Below, piece by piece: positions 15,991 to 26,185 of a stretch of 64,000 nt of DNA; position 1 is the first letter of the stretch; each line of letters opens with the position of its first letter. A model generated the notes under the pieces. The model made no database searches. It was not told where the DNA came from and saw only the letters and a program-made list of their open reading frames with translations. Origin of the DNA: Nocardia shimofusensis NBRC 100134 (GTDB lineage: Bacteria > Actinomycetota > Actinomycetes > Mycobacteriales > Mycobacteriaceae). The position numbers and the translations under genes are program-made. The stretch spans positions 1 to 64,000 of the forward strand of contig NZ_BDBT01000031.1 of the NCBI RefSeq assembly GCF_001613125.1, read 5' to 3'.

Positions 15991-18603
15991 CTATCCCACC
16001 GTCGCGACGGGCACCTGCGCCCGGTCCACGCGGCCGTAACTCGTGGTGCGCTGACGCACCGGCCTGCCGATGCCCTCGGCGATCTCGGTGAGCTCGGCGA
16101 CGGTCTTGGCAGATCCGTGCTGGGAGCCCGCCATCCGGGAGATGGTCTCCTCCATCAGCGTGCCGCCCAGGTCGTTGGCGCCACCCTGCAGCATCACCCT
16201 GGTACCCGCGATGCCGAGCTTGACCCAGCTGGTCTGGATGTTGTCGATGCGCCCGTGCAGCATGATCCGAGCCAGCGCGTGCGCGGCCCGGTTGTCGCGG
16301 ATCGTCGGGCCGGGTCGCGCCGCGCCCGCCAGGTACAGCGGCGAACTCTGATGCACGAACGGCAGCAGCACGAATTCGGTGAATCCGCCTGTCTCGTCCT
16401 GGATTCCGCGCAGCACCCGCAGGTGCCCGACCCAGTGCTTCGGGGTGTCCACGTGCCCGTACATCATGGTCGAGCTCGACCGCAGCCCCACCTTGTGCGC
16501 GGTGGTGACCACCTCGATCCATGCCGAGCTGGGCAGTTTGCCCTTGGTGAGCACCCAGCGCACCTCGTCGTCGAGAATCTCCGCGGCGGTTCCGGGAATG
16601 GTGTCCAGGCCGGCTTCCTTGAGCGCGGTGAGCCAGTCGGCGATGCTCTGACCGCCACGGGAGGCGCCGTTGACGATCTCCATCGGGCTGAACGCGTGCA
16701 CGTGCATGGACGGCACGCGGGCCTTGACCGCCCGGACCAGATCGGCGTAGCCGGTCACCGGCAGTTCGGGGTCGATGCCGCCCTGCATGCAGACCTCGGT
16801 CGCGCCGTCGACATGGGCTTCCCACGCGCGGTCGGCGACTTCCCGCGCGCTCAGCGTGAAGGCGTCGGCATCCCCCTTGCGCTGGGCGAACGCGCAGAAC
16901 CGGCAGCCGGTGTAGCAGATGTTGGTGAAGTTGATGTTCCGGTTGACCACGTAGGTCACCTCGTCGCCGACGGTGTCGCGGCGCAGCCGGTCGGCCAGCG
17001 CCGTCACCGCGTCCAGATCGACGCCTTCGGCGGTGGCCAGCGCGAGGTACTGCTCGTCCGACAGCGCCGCCGGGTCGCGTTCGGCGGCTCGCAGCGCGTC
17101 CGCCACATCGGAGTCCAGCCGTTGCGGAGCCCCCACCGGCACTTCGGCCAGGCCGCGGGCGTGCTCGCGGATGGTGTCCCAGTCACCGAACGCGCCGAAC
17201 GCCTCGCCCGCGCCGCCGAGCCCGGCATCGCTGCGGGTCTCGGTGTTGCGGCCCTCGGTGTCGATGGCGGTCTCGAGGTCCACCCGGCCCGCCGACTCCC
17301 ACGACTCGTCGGGCTCCTGCCACGGCAGGCCCACCGGCAGCGCGTCGGGACGGGCCAGGCCGGTGGCCGGATCGGTGAGCGCGGCGACGTGCGCGCCGAT
17401 GCGCGGGTCGATCCACGGATTGCCCGCCCGGACGTACTTCGGGTGTGCGGAGGTGCGCTCGGCCAGGGTGAACCCGGCGGCCTCGGTGAGCTCGCGCAGC
17501 GTCTCGAGGTTCGGCCACGGCCGCTCCGGGTTGACGTGGTCGGGCGTCACCGGGGAGACCCCGCCCCAGTCGTCGATGCCCGCCTCGATCAGGTCGCGGC
17601 ACTCCTGCGCGGAGACCAGATTCGGCGGCGCCTGCACCGTCACGTCCGGCCCCATCAGCACGCGAGTCACCGCGATGGCCGCGCGGAACTCCTCGAGTCC
17701 GGCGTCGGGCCGATCGCGCATGGGGGTGTCGTCCTTGGCCAGGAAGTTCTGCACGATCACTTCCTGGATGTGCCGGAATTCCTTGTGCAGCTTGCGAATC
17801 GCCATGATCGACTCGGCCCGCTCGGTGACCGTCTCACCGATGCCGATCAGGATGCCGGTGGTGTAGGGCACCGAGAGCCTGCCCGCGTCGGTGATGGCGC
17901 GCAGCCGCACCGCCGGGTCCTTGTCGGGACTGCCGTGATGGCACTGCCCTTTTTCGGTGAACAGCCGGGTGGAGGTGGTCTCGAGCATCATGCCCATCGA
18001 CTGCGCGACCGGCTTGAGCCGCGCGATCTCCGCCCAGCTCATCACCCCGGGATTCAGGTGCGGCAGCAGGCCGGTCTCCTCGAGCACCAGGATCGAGACG
18101 GCGCGCAGGTAGTCCAGGGTGGAGTCGTAGCCGCGTTCGTCGAGCCACTGCGCGGCCTCGGGCCACCGGTCCTCCGGGCGGTCGCCGAGGGTGAACAGGG
18201 CTTCCTTGCAGCCGAGTTCCGCGCCGCGCCGGGCGATGTCGAGCACTTCGTCGGGTTCGAGGAACATGCCCTTGCCCTCGGCGCGCAGTTTGCCGGGAAC
18301 GGTGACGAAGGTGCAGTAGTGACACCGGTCGCGGCACAGCCGGGTCAGCGGGATGAAGACATTGCGGGAATAGGTGAGGACACCGGAGCGACCGGCCGAT
18401 TCGAGCCCGGCGTCACGCACCCGCGCGGCGCTGCGACACAGGTCGAGCAGGTCTTCGCCGCGCGCCTGCAGCAGCACGGCGGCTTCGTCGACGTTGAGGC
18501 TCACCCCGTCCCTGGCCCGGCGCAGCGCCCGGCGCATGGCCGACGGCGAGGGCGGGGCGGGCGGAACGGGCGGGGTCGCTAGCTCGGTCACGCCCTCGAT
18601 CAT
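15991..18603 (-). CDS. fbiC: FO synthase, fused CofG/CofH radical SAM enzyme
   Basis: 870-residue enzyme that makes the deazaflavin FO, precursor of coenzyme F420, from tyrosine and a ribityl-aminouracil. Two complete radical-SAM domains are visible: the CofG half has CRDRCHYC (about residue 90) and the CofH half CYTGCRFC (about residue 570), each the CxxxCxxC motif for a 4Fe-4S cluster. The fusion is typical of actinobacteria. Cofactor F420 would serve nitroreductases and other oxidoreductases encoded elsewhere. ATG at 18603. The gene stands alone, divergent from the PH-domain genes. Confidence 0.96.
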   Translation of the reverse strand: MIEGVTELATPPVPPAPPSPSAMRRALRRARDGVSLNVDEAAVLLQARGEDLLDLCRSAARVRDAGLESAGRSGVLTYSRNVFIPLTRLCRDRCHYCTFVTVPGKLRAEGKGMFLEPDEVLDIARRGAELGCKEALFTLGDRPEDRWPEAAQWLDERGYDSTLDYLRAVSILVLEETGLLPHLNPGVMSWAEIARLKPVAQSMGMMLETTSTRLFTEKGQCHHGSPDKDPAVRLRAITDAGRLSVPYTTGILIGIGETVTERAESIMAIRKLHKEFRHIQEVIVQNFLAKDDTPMRDRPDAGLEEFRAAIAVTRVLMGPDVTVQAPPNLVSAQECRDLIEAGIDDWGGVSPVTPDHVNPERPWPNLETLRELTEAAGFTLAERTSAHPKYVRAGNPWIDPRIGAHVAALTDPATGLARPDALPVGLPWQEPDESWESAGRVDLETAIDTEGRNTETRSDAGLGGAGEAFGAFGDWDTIREHARGLAEVPVGAPQRLDSDVADALRAAERDPAALSDEQYLALATAEGVDLDAVTALADRLRRDTVGDEVTYVVNRNINFTNICYTGCRFCAFAQRKGDADAFTLSAREVADRAWEAHVDGATEVCMQGGIDPELPVTGYADLVRAVKARVPSMHVHAFSPMEIVNGASRGGQSIADWLTALKEAGLDTIPGTAAEILDDEVRWVLTKGKLPSSAWIEVVTTAHKVGLRSSSTMMYGHVDTPKHWVGHLRVLRGIQDETGGFTEFVLLPFVHQSSPLYLAGAARPGPTIRDNRAAHALARIMLHGRIDNIQTSWVKLGIAGTRVMLQGGANDLGGTLMEETISRMAGSQHGSAKTVAELTEIAEGIGRPVRQRTTSYGRVDRAQVPVATVG

Positions 18604-18835
18604 GCGCTAACCATCCTGGACTGTCTCCCTCCAGTGCGTCCGGTCGAGCCTAGCGAGCCGGTCGACGACCCGAGTGGCAGGTGGTCACGGGCGGCGCTCG
18701 CGAGACAGCGGACGCAGTCTCGTCGTGAGCGTTCACAACCTCTCCCGCGCTCTCCCTATTCCACCTCCGCGCACCGCCCCTCCCGAGCCGTCGTTCTTCA
18801 TCGGGCACGGGCGGGCACGGCCGGCGCGTGCGAGT

Positions 18836-19342
18836 ATGGCGGACATGGCACAGCCGCGAACGATCCTCGCCGGGCCGGCCTGGCGGCCGAGCCCGAAGGC
18901 GAAACTGCTGTGGACCGTACAGACCGCGAGCGGGTGGGCCGCGCTGCTGGTGGCCGTGATGGTATGGGCGGTAGTCGATTCCGGCCACCGCGGCTGGCAA
19001 CTGCTCGCCGCGCTCGCGATCCTGGTGGCGGGCGCGATCGCCGTCGCGGTGGTGCCGTGGTGGCGCTACGCCGTGCACCGCTGGGAGATCACCGCCGAAG
19101 CCGTCTACACCCGGGTCGGCTGGCTGAGTCAGGAGAGCCGGGTCGCGCCGATCTCGCGGGTGCAGACCGTGGACATCGAACGCGGCCCGCTGGAACGGTT
19201 GCTCGGCCTGGCGACGGTGACGGTGACGACCGCGTCCTCGGCGGGCGCGGTGACGATCACCGGTCTGGATCTGCCGGTGGCCGAGAAGACGGTGGCCGAT
19301 CTCACCGAGATCGCCGCCCGGCATCGCGGAGACGCGACATGA
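18836..19342 (+). CDS. Membrane protein with bacterial PH domain (YdbS-like)
   Basis: 168-residue protein: two transmembrane helices (about residues 23-43 and 50-70), then a bPH2 domain with the typical RWEITAEAVYTRVGWLSQESRVAPISRVQTVDIERGPLERLLGLATV. It corresponds to YdbS in Bacillus, whose operon with YdbT affects resistance to antimicrobial compounds; the function here is unknown. Its TGA overlaps the ATG of the next gene (ATGA). Start at ATG 18836; another ATG lies nine bases later. Confidence 0.82.
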   Translation: MADMAQPRTILAGPAWRPSPKAKLLWTVQTASGWAALLVAVMVWAVVDSGHRGWQLLAALAILVAGAIAVAVVPWWRYAVHRWEITAEAVYTRVGWLSQESRVAPISRVQTVDIERGPLERLLGLATVTVTTASSAGAVTITGLDLPVAEKTVADLTEIAARHRGDAT

Positions 19343-20880
19343 GCGCGTCCGAGGTGTCAGCACCGCCCTGGGCGCGGCTGGACCAGCGGATGCTGCTGGT
19401 GCATCCGGTGACCGAGGTGGTCAAGTTCATTCCGGTGCTGTTCGGCTCGGTACTGGTCGGCACGAGCAGCGGCAATCCACTGTGGAGCGTGATACCGCTG
19501 GTCGCGATCGTCGGCTTCGCGCTGTCCCGCTGGTTCACCACCACCTACCGGGTCGGCCCGACCCATGTCGAACTGCGCACCGGGCTGGTGCAGCGGCGCA
19601 CCCTGTCGGTACCACGCAGCCGGATTCGCTCGGTCGACATCGAAGCCGATCTGCTGCACCGACTCCTGGGCCTGGCGGTGGTGGTGGTCGGCACCGGACA
19701 GCAGGCCGAGAGCGGGGAGAAATTCGAGCTCGACGCGTTGTCCGCGCAGGTCGCGCCCGTACTGCGCGCCGAACTGCTCGACCGTAGGGCCGACGGCGAC
19801 ACCGCGGTGAGCGACGGCGGCATCGCCGCCCCGCCGGGCGCGCGTGGCCGGGAAATCGGGCACTGGCAGCCGGGCTGGGTCCGTTACGCTCCGCTGTCGC
19901 TCACCGGTTTCGCGGTCATCGCCCCGCTGCTCGCGCTGCCCTTCCAATTCGGCTTCAGCGAGTTGTCCATCGATGCCGACACCCCGCGCTGGATCGAGGA
20001 CAACGTCGTCCTGGTGCTCGGCGCCGCGGTACTGACGTTTCTGCTCGCCGTCGTCGTGGTGGTCAGCCTCGCCGCCTGCGGCCGCTACCTGGCCACCTAC
20101 TTCGGACTGCGCGTGATCGACGACGGCCGCACCCTGCACCTGAGCCACGGGCTGTTCACCACTCGCCAGATCACTTTGGACCTGGCGCGTTTCCGCGGCG
20201 CCACGGTCAACGAACCACTGCTGCTGCGGCGGGCGGGCGCCGCCGAACTCGAAGCCATCATGGTCGGGGAGAATCCGCGCCAGAAGATCCTTCCGCAGGC
20301 CCCGCGCGCCGCCGTCGAACGCACTCTCGGCGAACTGCTCGGCAGCAGGCAGCTCGCCTCGGCGAAGAACACCGCGCCAGATCGCCTGGCGATCGACGCC
20401 ACCGCTCACTTGTCGGCCCCGCTCACCCCGCACGGCCCCATCGCGCGCCGCCGACGCTGGTTCCGCGCCCTCGTGCCCGCCTGCGTCCCGGCAGTCGCCC
20501 TGCTGGTCCTGACTGCTTCCGGCGTGTCCTATTCGCCCTGGTTGTGGCTGCCCGCACTCGCCCTGATCGCGCCGGCCGCCCTGCTCGCCGAAGACCGCTA
20601 CCGGGGCCTCGGCCACACCGTGCTGCCCCGCACCGCGCACGGCCCCGCCTGGCTCATCACCCGCTCCGGCTCCCTGGACCGCGACCGCGACTGCCTGGAG
20701 GCTCCCGGCATCATCGGCTGGACGGTCCGCCAGACGTTCTGGCAGCGCCGATCCGGCATCGCCACGGTCGTGGCCGCCACCGCCGCGGGCAAGAAGAGCT
20801 ACCGCGTCATCGACATTCCGCTCGAAAGAGCTTGGGAAATCATCGAAAACGCCACTCCGGGCGCCCTCGGCCACCGCTAA
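19339..20880 (+). CDS. Membrane protein with repeated bacterial PH domains (YdbT-like)
   Basis: 513-residue membrane protein and partner of the preceding gene. It has several hydrophobic segments (about 30-65, 190-215, 225-255, 390-430) and repeated bPH2 domains: TTYRVGPTHVELRTGLVQRRTLSVPRSRIRSVDIEADLLHRLLGLA, then VIDDGRTLHLSHGLFTTRQITLDLARFRGATVNEP, then a degenerate third near the C-terminus. That layout is YdbT. Overlapping starts and stops show coupling with the YdbS-like gene. Together they probably form one membrane complex of unknown role. Confidence 0.82.
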   Translation: MSASEVSAPPWARLDQRMLLVHPVTEVVKFIPVLFGSVLVGTSSGNPLWSVIPLVAIVGFALSRWFTTTYRVGPTHVELRTGLVQRRTLSVPRSRIRSVDIEADLLHRLLGLAVVVVGTGQQAESGEKFELDALSAQVAPVLRAELLDRRADGDTAVSDGGIAAPPGARGREIGHWQPGWVRYAPLSLTGFAVIAPLLALPFQFGFSELSIDADTPRWIEDNVVLVLGAAVLTFLLAVVVVVSLAACGRYLATYFGLRVIDDGRTLHLSHGLFTTRQITLDLARFRGATVNEPLLLRRAGAAELEAIMVGENPRQKILPQAPRAAVERTLGELLGSRQLASAKNTAPDRLAIDATAHLSAPLTPHGPIARRRRWFRALVPACVPAVALLVLTASGVSYSPWLWLPALALIAPAALLAEDRYRGLGHTVLPRTAHGPAWLITRSGSLDRDRDCLEAPGIIGWTVRQTFWQRRSGIATVVAATAAGKKSYRVIDIPLERAWEIIENATPGALGHR

Positions 20881-20950
20881 CGGGTCGGCTGGTGGCGATG
20901 CCGTCGCCAGGCCGCACGCTCGAGGTGCCCTTGCCGGTCCACCGACGCCG

Positions 20951-21472
20951 CTACCGTCGGGTCGGTACCGGGGCAGGGGGCGCGACGGCGGTACTCACGT
21001 TGAAGGCGTACAGCAAGGGCGGAACCGTTCCGCAGACCAGGAGCAGCAGCGTGGGCCAGTCGCCCATGAGCAGCGTGTCGGAGCCGGGGCCGGGGAAGGT
21101 GCACAACAGGAAGCCGAAAGTCCAGGCGAGGACGGGCAGCAGGGCAAGACGCAGACTGCCGGTGAACGTGCGCATCGCGGCGACCAGGGCGATGTTCACC
21201 GCGGCCGCGATCAGCGCCGTCACCGGGACCGGGATGGCCCCGGAGCCGAGCGGGGCGGCCAGGTGCGCGCCGGAGGCCAGCGCGAGATCGGAGGGCGTCA
21301 CGGCGGAGGTCCACGAACCCCCGACGTAGAAGGGCAGATACAGCACTTCGACGAAGACGCTGAAGAGTGCGGCCACGACGAGCAGGGCCATCGTGAGTCC
21401 GCGTGCCACCGCGGCGAACCGGGCACGGGTCACAACATCGTTCACATCGGCCTGCCGCCCCGGGATCTCCAC
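20951..21472 (-). CDS. Conserved actinobacterial membrane protein next to mshB
   Basis: 173 residues with about four hydrophobic segments (25-50, 82-98, 105-125, 135-155), and no motif that I recognise. A gene for a small membrane protein lies beside mshB in M. tuberculosis as well (Rv1171). GTG 21472 starts 10 bp after the mshB stop, so it is the last gene of the lpqW-mshB operon; an in-frame GTG ten codons in (VNDVV) is an alternative start. Confidence 0.65.
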   Translation of the reverse strand: MEIPGRQADVNDVVTRARFAAVARGLTMALLVVAALFSVFVEVLYLPFYVGGSWTSAVTPSDLALASGAHLAAPLGSGAIPVPVTALIAAAVNIALVAAMRTFTGSLRLALLPVLAWTFGFLLCTFPGPGSDTLLMGDWPTLLLLVCGTVPPLLYAFNVSTAVAPPAPVPTRR

Positions 21473-21482
21473 GGCAGCGAGT

Positions 21483-22379
21483 CTAGGCCGACAGTGCGCC
21501 GAGCCCGGCGAACAGATCGTGCTCGCGGCCGTCGGCCCCGACCGCGCCGCGCCTGCCGCGCACCAAGACGAAGTGTTCCTCCGGCAGGACCGGCTGGGCG
21601 ATGTCGTTGGAAAGGGCGAACTCCCGGCCCGAGGGCGCGACGCTCACCTGGGTGACATGCGCGCGCAGCGCGGCGCGTTTGGCCGAGAGCACCTCGGAGA
21701 CATCGACGACCGTGGTGATGGTCTCGCTCTCCACTCCGGCCAGCTCACCGACGGCGGGCAGCCGCCAGCCCGCGGGCAGTGCGCCCGGCAAACCTTCGGC
21801 GGTGCGCCGGGCCAGCGATTCGGTGTGCAGGGCGAGCAGATGGAGGTCGGTGACGGTCCAGTAGAACTTCGGTACGTCCCAGCCGAGTTCGGCCGCGGCC
21901 TGGACAGCGGCGGTGGTGATCTCGTGGGCGCGGATGTGATCGGGATGCCCGTACCCGCCGCGCGGGTCGTAGGTGATCACGACGTGCGGCCGCAGCTCGA
22001 GCAGCACCTCGACGAGCGCCTCGACCGCTTCCGGCCCCGAGTTCACGAACGCCCGCGGGTGCCTCGCCGCAGGGGTGTCCGCCATGCCGGAGTCGCGCCA
22101 GCGGCCCGCGCCGCCGAGGAAACGAGGCGCGCTCACGCCGAGCGCGGCCAGCGCGCCGGTCAGCTCCATTATCCGATAGCCGCCGAGCTGGTCGGCCTGG
22201 TCGGCGGTGAGCTGGGCCCACTGCTCGCCGATGACCTCGCCCTCCTCCCCGAGCGTGCAGGTCACCACGGTCACCGGAACACCGCGGGAACGGTAGAGCG
22301 CGATGGTCCCGCCGGTGGTGATCGACTCGTCGTCGGGGTGGGCGTGCACGAGGAGCAGTCCACCGGTGGTCACGGTCAC
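21483..22379 (-). CDS. mshB: N-acetyl-1-D-myo-inositol-2-amino-2-deoxy-alpha-D-glucopyranoside deacetylase
   Basis: Zinc-dependent LmbE/PIG-L-type deacetylase that makes GlcN-Ins, the second step of mycothiol biosynthesis. The 298-residue protein starts with VTVTTGGLLLVHAHPDDE, containing the zinc ligands His and Asp, and the third ligand is in YGHPDHIRAH. The GTG at 22379 overlaps the lpqW stop as GTGA; a longer in-frame start lies inside lpqW and is less likely. Presence of mshB implies a mycothiol-making actinobacterium. Confidence 0.94.
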   Translation of the reverse strand: MTVTTGGLLLVHAHPDDESITTGGTIALYRSRGVPVTVVTCTLGEEGEVIGEQWAQLTADQADQLGGYRIMELTGALAALGVSAPRFLGGAGRWRDSGMADTPAARHPRAFVNSGPEAVEALVEVLLELRPHVVITYDPRGGYGHPDHIRAHEITTAAVQAAAELGWDVPKFYWTVTDLHLLALHTESLARRTAEGLPGALPAGWRLPAVGELAGVESETITTVVDVSEVLSAKRAALRAHVTQVSVAPSGREFALSNDIAQPVLPEEHFVLVRGRRGAVGADGREHDLFAGLGALSA

Positions 22380-24148
22380 GGGATCCTCCTCCACATCGCC
22401 GCATCACCGAAGATACCGACCGGGATGGCCCCGCTCAACGACGCGCCGTCCACGTGGGGTCCGGCCGCCGCGACCAGGTTGTCCTGCACGATCGGCAACA
22501 CCGTCGACAGATTCCACAGCGCGGGCTCGGCCTCGGCGAGGGTCTTGGGTACATCGATACCGCGCAGCGCCGCATCGATCGCGGGTTGCAGGGCGACATC
22601 GCAGATCCCGGACAGATTGGCCGGTGCGCGCCTGGCCGCCTCGAGCACCGCCTCGACCTCGCTGTCGGCGGCGGGCTCGGCACTCGGCGGGCAGCCGTAA
22701 CGGGAGGCGAGCATGTTCGCCGGATCGCCGCCCGCCACTTCCCAGCCGACGATGGCGTCGACACTGCCGTCCACCAGTTCCTTGCCGTAGAGCTCGTCGG
22801 CGGGCAGCGCGCGCACGGTCGCGTCGATGCCCGCGCTGCGCAGCTGGTCGGCGGCGGTGTGCGCGACGGCCTGGGCGGTCGCGTCGTCGGTCACCGTTCC
22901 GATGCGCACCGTCAGCTTGCGACCGTTCTTCGCCAGCGACCGCGGCTGGGGCGCGGGCGAGGTCGGCGACATCTCCTGCGGAGTCTCGGGTTCGCGCGCG
23001 AATCCGGCCTCGCCCAGCAGCGCGAAGGCTTCCTCGGCCGAGGGGCGCGGCGGATCGGTGGGCACGTAGCCGGGATCGGAGGGCGAGAGGATCTGCGCCC
23101 GCACCGGGTCCACCCAGCCGCCGGTCTGCGCGCCGACGGTGGCCAGCAGGGCCGGATCGAGCAGCGCGAGCACACCGCGCCGCACGCGCGGATCGACCAG
23201 ATCCGCGCTGCGCCCGTTGAGGACGAGCCGCAGCGTGCGCGACTGCGGCATGATCGCGGTCCGCACCGAGGCGATCGCCGCGAGTTGTGCCTGGGTCGCG
23301 ACACCGCCGTGCACCAGCGCCATCTGCGCGTCACCGGTGCGCAGCGAATCGGCCAGCTGGGCGGGAGTTCCGCCGCGGCGCAAGAGGATCTGATCGGGGG
23401 CGGCCGGGGTGCCCCAGTAGCGGTCGTTGCGCTCCAACAGGATCTCGTCGCGGCCCTGGTCCACCGATTTGATGGCGAAGTTGCCGCCGGAGACGGCGAT
23501 CCCCTCGGCGAGCCCGTTGACGAACCCGCCCGGCTGGTCCTTGATCAGATGCGAGGGAAGCAGATTGGTGAACAGCTGGGGCCAGGCCGGATAGGGCCGG
23601 TTGAGCACCACGTTCACCGTCTTGCCGCCGCCGGAGGAGGTGACATCGGAGATCAGCCGGTAGGCCGCCGGATCGACCACGCCCGGCTGGGTGATCATCT
23701 GCTGCCACAGGAACCGGAAATCCTCGGCCGCGATCGGCGCGCCGTCGGACCAGTTGGCCTGATTGCGCAGCGTGTAGGTGATCGTGAAGGGCTCCTGCGC
23801 GGTCACCTCGGCGGAGGTGATCAGCGCGGTGTCGGGCACCCACAGCGCCGCGCCCGGCACCGCCGGATCGGGGACCGGACGGAACGGGCTGGGCAACACC
23901 ATCGCCGCGACCGCCGAGGCGGCGGGCGACTGATCGGCGCGCAGATGCGGATTGAATCCGACGCCGACGTCGTCGATCGCCACCACGACGGTGTTCTTGC
24001 TCGGCTTCTCCGTCGTCGTCTTCGGAGAGTCCGTGCTCTCGATGGGCGGCGGCGGGTTCGCGGTGCAGCCCGCGAGCACCGCGACCGACACCGCGGCCAG
24101 CAACTGGATGACACGCGCCGTCGCGCGCCGTCGGGCCCCCGGAATCAC
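22376..24148 (-). CDS. lpqW: LpqW-like lipoprotein, family 5 extracellular solute-binding fold
   Basis: 590-residue lipoprotein. A signal peptide with lipobox LAGC (about residues 22-25) is followed by a Pro/Thr-rich linker and a DppA/OppA-like fold. There are no transporter genes next to it. In mycobacteria the gene at this place between typA and mshB is lpqW (Rv1166), which does not import peptides but steers flux between PIM and LAM synthesis; pimE, the enzyme with which it is linked there, lies 2.6 kb away in this window. GTG 24148 is chosen since it places the signal peptide at the N-terminus. Confidence 0.85.
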   Translation of the reverse strand: MIPGARRRATARVIQLLAAVSVAVLAGCTANPPPPIESTDSPKTTTEKPSKNTVVVAIDDVGVGFNPHLRADQSPAASAVAAMVLPSPFRPVPDPAVPGAALWVPDTALITSAEVTAQEPFTITYTLRNQANWSDGAPIAAEDFRFLWQQMITQPGVVDPAAYRLISDVTSSGGGKTVNVVLNRPYPAWPQLFTNLLPSHLIKDQPGGFVNGLAEGIAVSGGNFAIKSVDQGRDEILLERNDRYWGTPAAPDQILLRRGGTPAQLADSLRTGDAQMALVHGGVATQAQLAAIASVRTAIMPQSRTLRLVLNGRSADLVDPRVRRGVLALLDPALLATVGAQTGGWVDPVRAQILSPSDPGYVPTDPPRPSAEEAFALLGEAGFAREPETPQEMSPTSPAPQPRSLAKNGRKLTVRIGTVTDDATAQAVAHTAADQLRSAGIDATVRALPADELYGKELVDGSVDAIVGWEVAGGDPANMLASRYGCPPSAEPAADSEVEAVLEAARRAPANLSGICDVALQPAIDAALRGIDVPKTLAEAEPALWNLSTVLPIVQDNLVAAAGPHVDGASLSGAIPVGIFGDAAMWRRIP

Positions 24149-24158
24149 GCTGGGCACT

Positions 24159-26057
24159 CTACAGCGCGGCCCGGTCCCGTGCCTTCCGCCGCGACAGCTC
24201 GCGCGCCCGCTCGTTGGCATTGAGCACGACCTTGCGCACCCGGATCACATCGGGGCCGACCTCGACGCATTCGTCGCCGGCGCAGAACTCCAGCGCGCCT
24301 TCCAGATCCAGCACCAGCGGGCGCGACAGCGTCTCCAGCACGTCGCCGGTGGCGCTGCGCATATTGGTCAGCTTCTTCTCACGAGTGACGTTGATGTCGA
24401 GATCCTCCGCACGCGGATTGATGCCGACGACCATGCCCTCGTAGGTGTCCGCGCCCGGCTCCACGAAGAAGGTGCCGCGATCGGCCAGCTGCAGCATCGC
24501 GTAGGCGGTGACGCTGCCCGCGCGGTCGGACACCAGCGAGCCGGTGTGCCGAGAGCGGATCTCGCCCGCCCAGGGGGCGTAGCCGTGCGCGACGGCGTTG
24601 GCGATGCCGGTGCCGCGGGTCTCGGTGAGGAAGTCGGTGCGGAAACCGATCAGGCCGCGCGAGGGCACGATGAATTCCATGCGCACCCAGCCGTGACCCT
24701 GGTTGGACATCTGCACCATCTTGCCCTTGCGCGCGGCCAGCAGCTGGGTGACCGCACCCAGATGCTCCTCGGGCACGTCGATGGTCAGTTCCTCGAACGG
24801 CTCGTGCACCTTGCCGTCGACGGTCCTGGTGACCACCTGCGGCTTGCCGACGGTGAGCTCGAAGCCCTCCCGGCGCATGGTCTCCACCAGGATCGCCAGC
24901 GCCAGCTCGCCACGGCCCTGCACCTCCCAGGTGTCGGGGCGCTCGGTGTTGAGCACACGCAGCGAGACGTTGCCGATCAGTTCCTGATCCAGGCGCGCCT
25001 TGAGCATGCGGGCGGTCAGCTTGGTGCCGCCGTTGCGGCCGGCCAGCGGCGAGGTGTTGATGCCGACGGTCACCGAGATGGCGGGCTCGTCGACGGTGAT
25101 GCGCGGCAGCGCGACCGGATTCTCCGAGTCGGCCAGGGTGTCGCCGATCATGATCTCCGGGATGCCCGCGACCGCGACGATGTCGCCCGCGACGGCTTCC
25201 TCGGCCGGGTTGCGCTCCACGCCGACGGTGGCCAGCAACTCGGTGATCTTGACCGTCTTGGTGCCCTCGGCACTCATCCAGGCCACGTTCTGCCCCTTGC
25301 GCAGGGTGCCGTTGTGGATGCGGACCAGCGCGAGACGGCCCAGGAAGGGCGAGGCGTCGAGGTTGGTGACGTGCGCCTGCAGTTCGGCCTTCGGGTCGCC
25401 CTTGGGCGCGGGGACGTACTTCAGCAGCACGTCGAACAGCGCGTCCAGGTTGGGCGCGTCGGGCGCGTTGCCGTTCTCGGGCTGCTCGGTGGAGGCCTTG
25501 CCCTCACGACCGGAGGCGTAGAGAACCGGCAGGTCGAGCGCGAGCTCGGCGGCCTCGGCGGCTTCGTCGTCGAGATCGGAGGCCAGGTCGAGCAGCAGAT
25601 CGTGGCTCTCCTCGACGACCTCGCCGATGCGGGCGTCGGGCCGGTCGGTCTTGTTGACCACCAGGATCACCGGCAGCGAGGCGGCCAGCGCCTTGCGCAG
25701 CACGAACCGGGTCTGCGGCAGCGGGCCTTCCGAGGCGTCGACGAGCAGTACGACGCCGTCGACCATCGACAGACCGCGCTCGACCTCACCGCCGAAGTCG
25801 GCGTGGCCGGGGGTGTCGATGACATTGATGACGGTCACCGAGCCATCGGGGTGATGACGGTGCACGGCGGTGTTCTTGGCGAGAATGGTGATGCCCTTCT
25901 CGCGCTCGAGATCCCCGGAGTCCATGACGCGGTCCACCAGTTCGGCCCGTTCGGCGAAAGCGCCGGACTGACGGAGCATGGCGTCGACCAGTGTCGTCTT
26001 GCCGTGGTCTACGTGCGCCACGATGGCGACGTTGCGAAAATCGCGTGCAGACGACAC
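24159..26057 (-). CDS. typA: Ribosome-associated GTPase TypA/BipA
   Basis: 632-residue translational GTPase of the EF-G class, needed for ribosome assembly or stress growth. G motifs: G1 AHVDHGKTT, G2 region GITI, G3 DTPGHADFGGE, G4 NKTDRPDA, then EF-Tu domain 2, an EF-G V-like domain and the TypA C-terminal region (RGLIGFRTDFLTET). GTG 26057 has a strong AGGAGG seven bases upstream. Its 3' end is 10 bp from the lpqW start, so lpqW-mshB may be read from the typA promoter. Confidence 0.95.
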   Translation of the reverse strand: MSSARDFRNVAIVAHVDHGKTTLVDAMLRQSGAFAERAELVDRVMDSGDLEREKGITILAKNTAVHRHHPDGSVTVINVIDTPGHADFGGEVERGLSMVDGVVLLVDASEGPLPQTRFVLRKALAASLPVILVVNKTDRPDARIGEVVEESHDLLLDLASDLDDEAAEAAELALDLPVLYASGREGKASTEQPENGNAPDAPNLDALFDVLLKYVPAPKGDPKAELQAHVTNLDASPFLGRLALVRIHNGTLRKGQNVAWMSAEGTKTVKITELLATVGVERNPAEEAVAGDIVAVAGIPEIMIGDTLADSENPVALPRITVDEPAISVTVGINTSPLAGRNGGTKLTARMLKARLDQELIGNVSLRVLNTERPDTWEVQGRGELALAILVETMRREGFELTVGKPQVVTRTVDGKVHEPFEELTIDVPEEHLGAVTQLLAARKGKMVQMSNQGHGWVRMEFIVPSRGLIGFRTDFLTETRGTGIANAVAHGYAPWAGEIRSRHTGSLVSDRAGSVTAYAMLQLADRGTFFVEPGADTYEGMVVGINPRAEDLDINVTREKKLTNMRSATGDVLETLSRPLVLDLEGALEFCAGDECVEVGPDVIRVRKVVLNANERARELSRRKARDRAAL

Positions 26058-26185
26058 GCTGAATCCTCCTGCTGATAGGTATGGGTGCCGACACCTGAGA
26101 ACAGATGGAGAATGGATCCACCGGGCGTCGCGGCCGAATACACACACTACCGGCAAGTCCCCACTTCATATGCTTCAGCCACTGG

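Noticed and set aside
16117..18582. 821-codon open frame antisense to fbiC
   Set aside because: Mirror image of fbiC codon bias; the Arg/His/Gly-rich product shows no motif, whereas fbiC has two complete radical-SAM sites.
23952..26075. 707-codon open frame opposite lpqW and typA
   Set aside because: Shadow of two firmly assigned genes.
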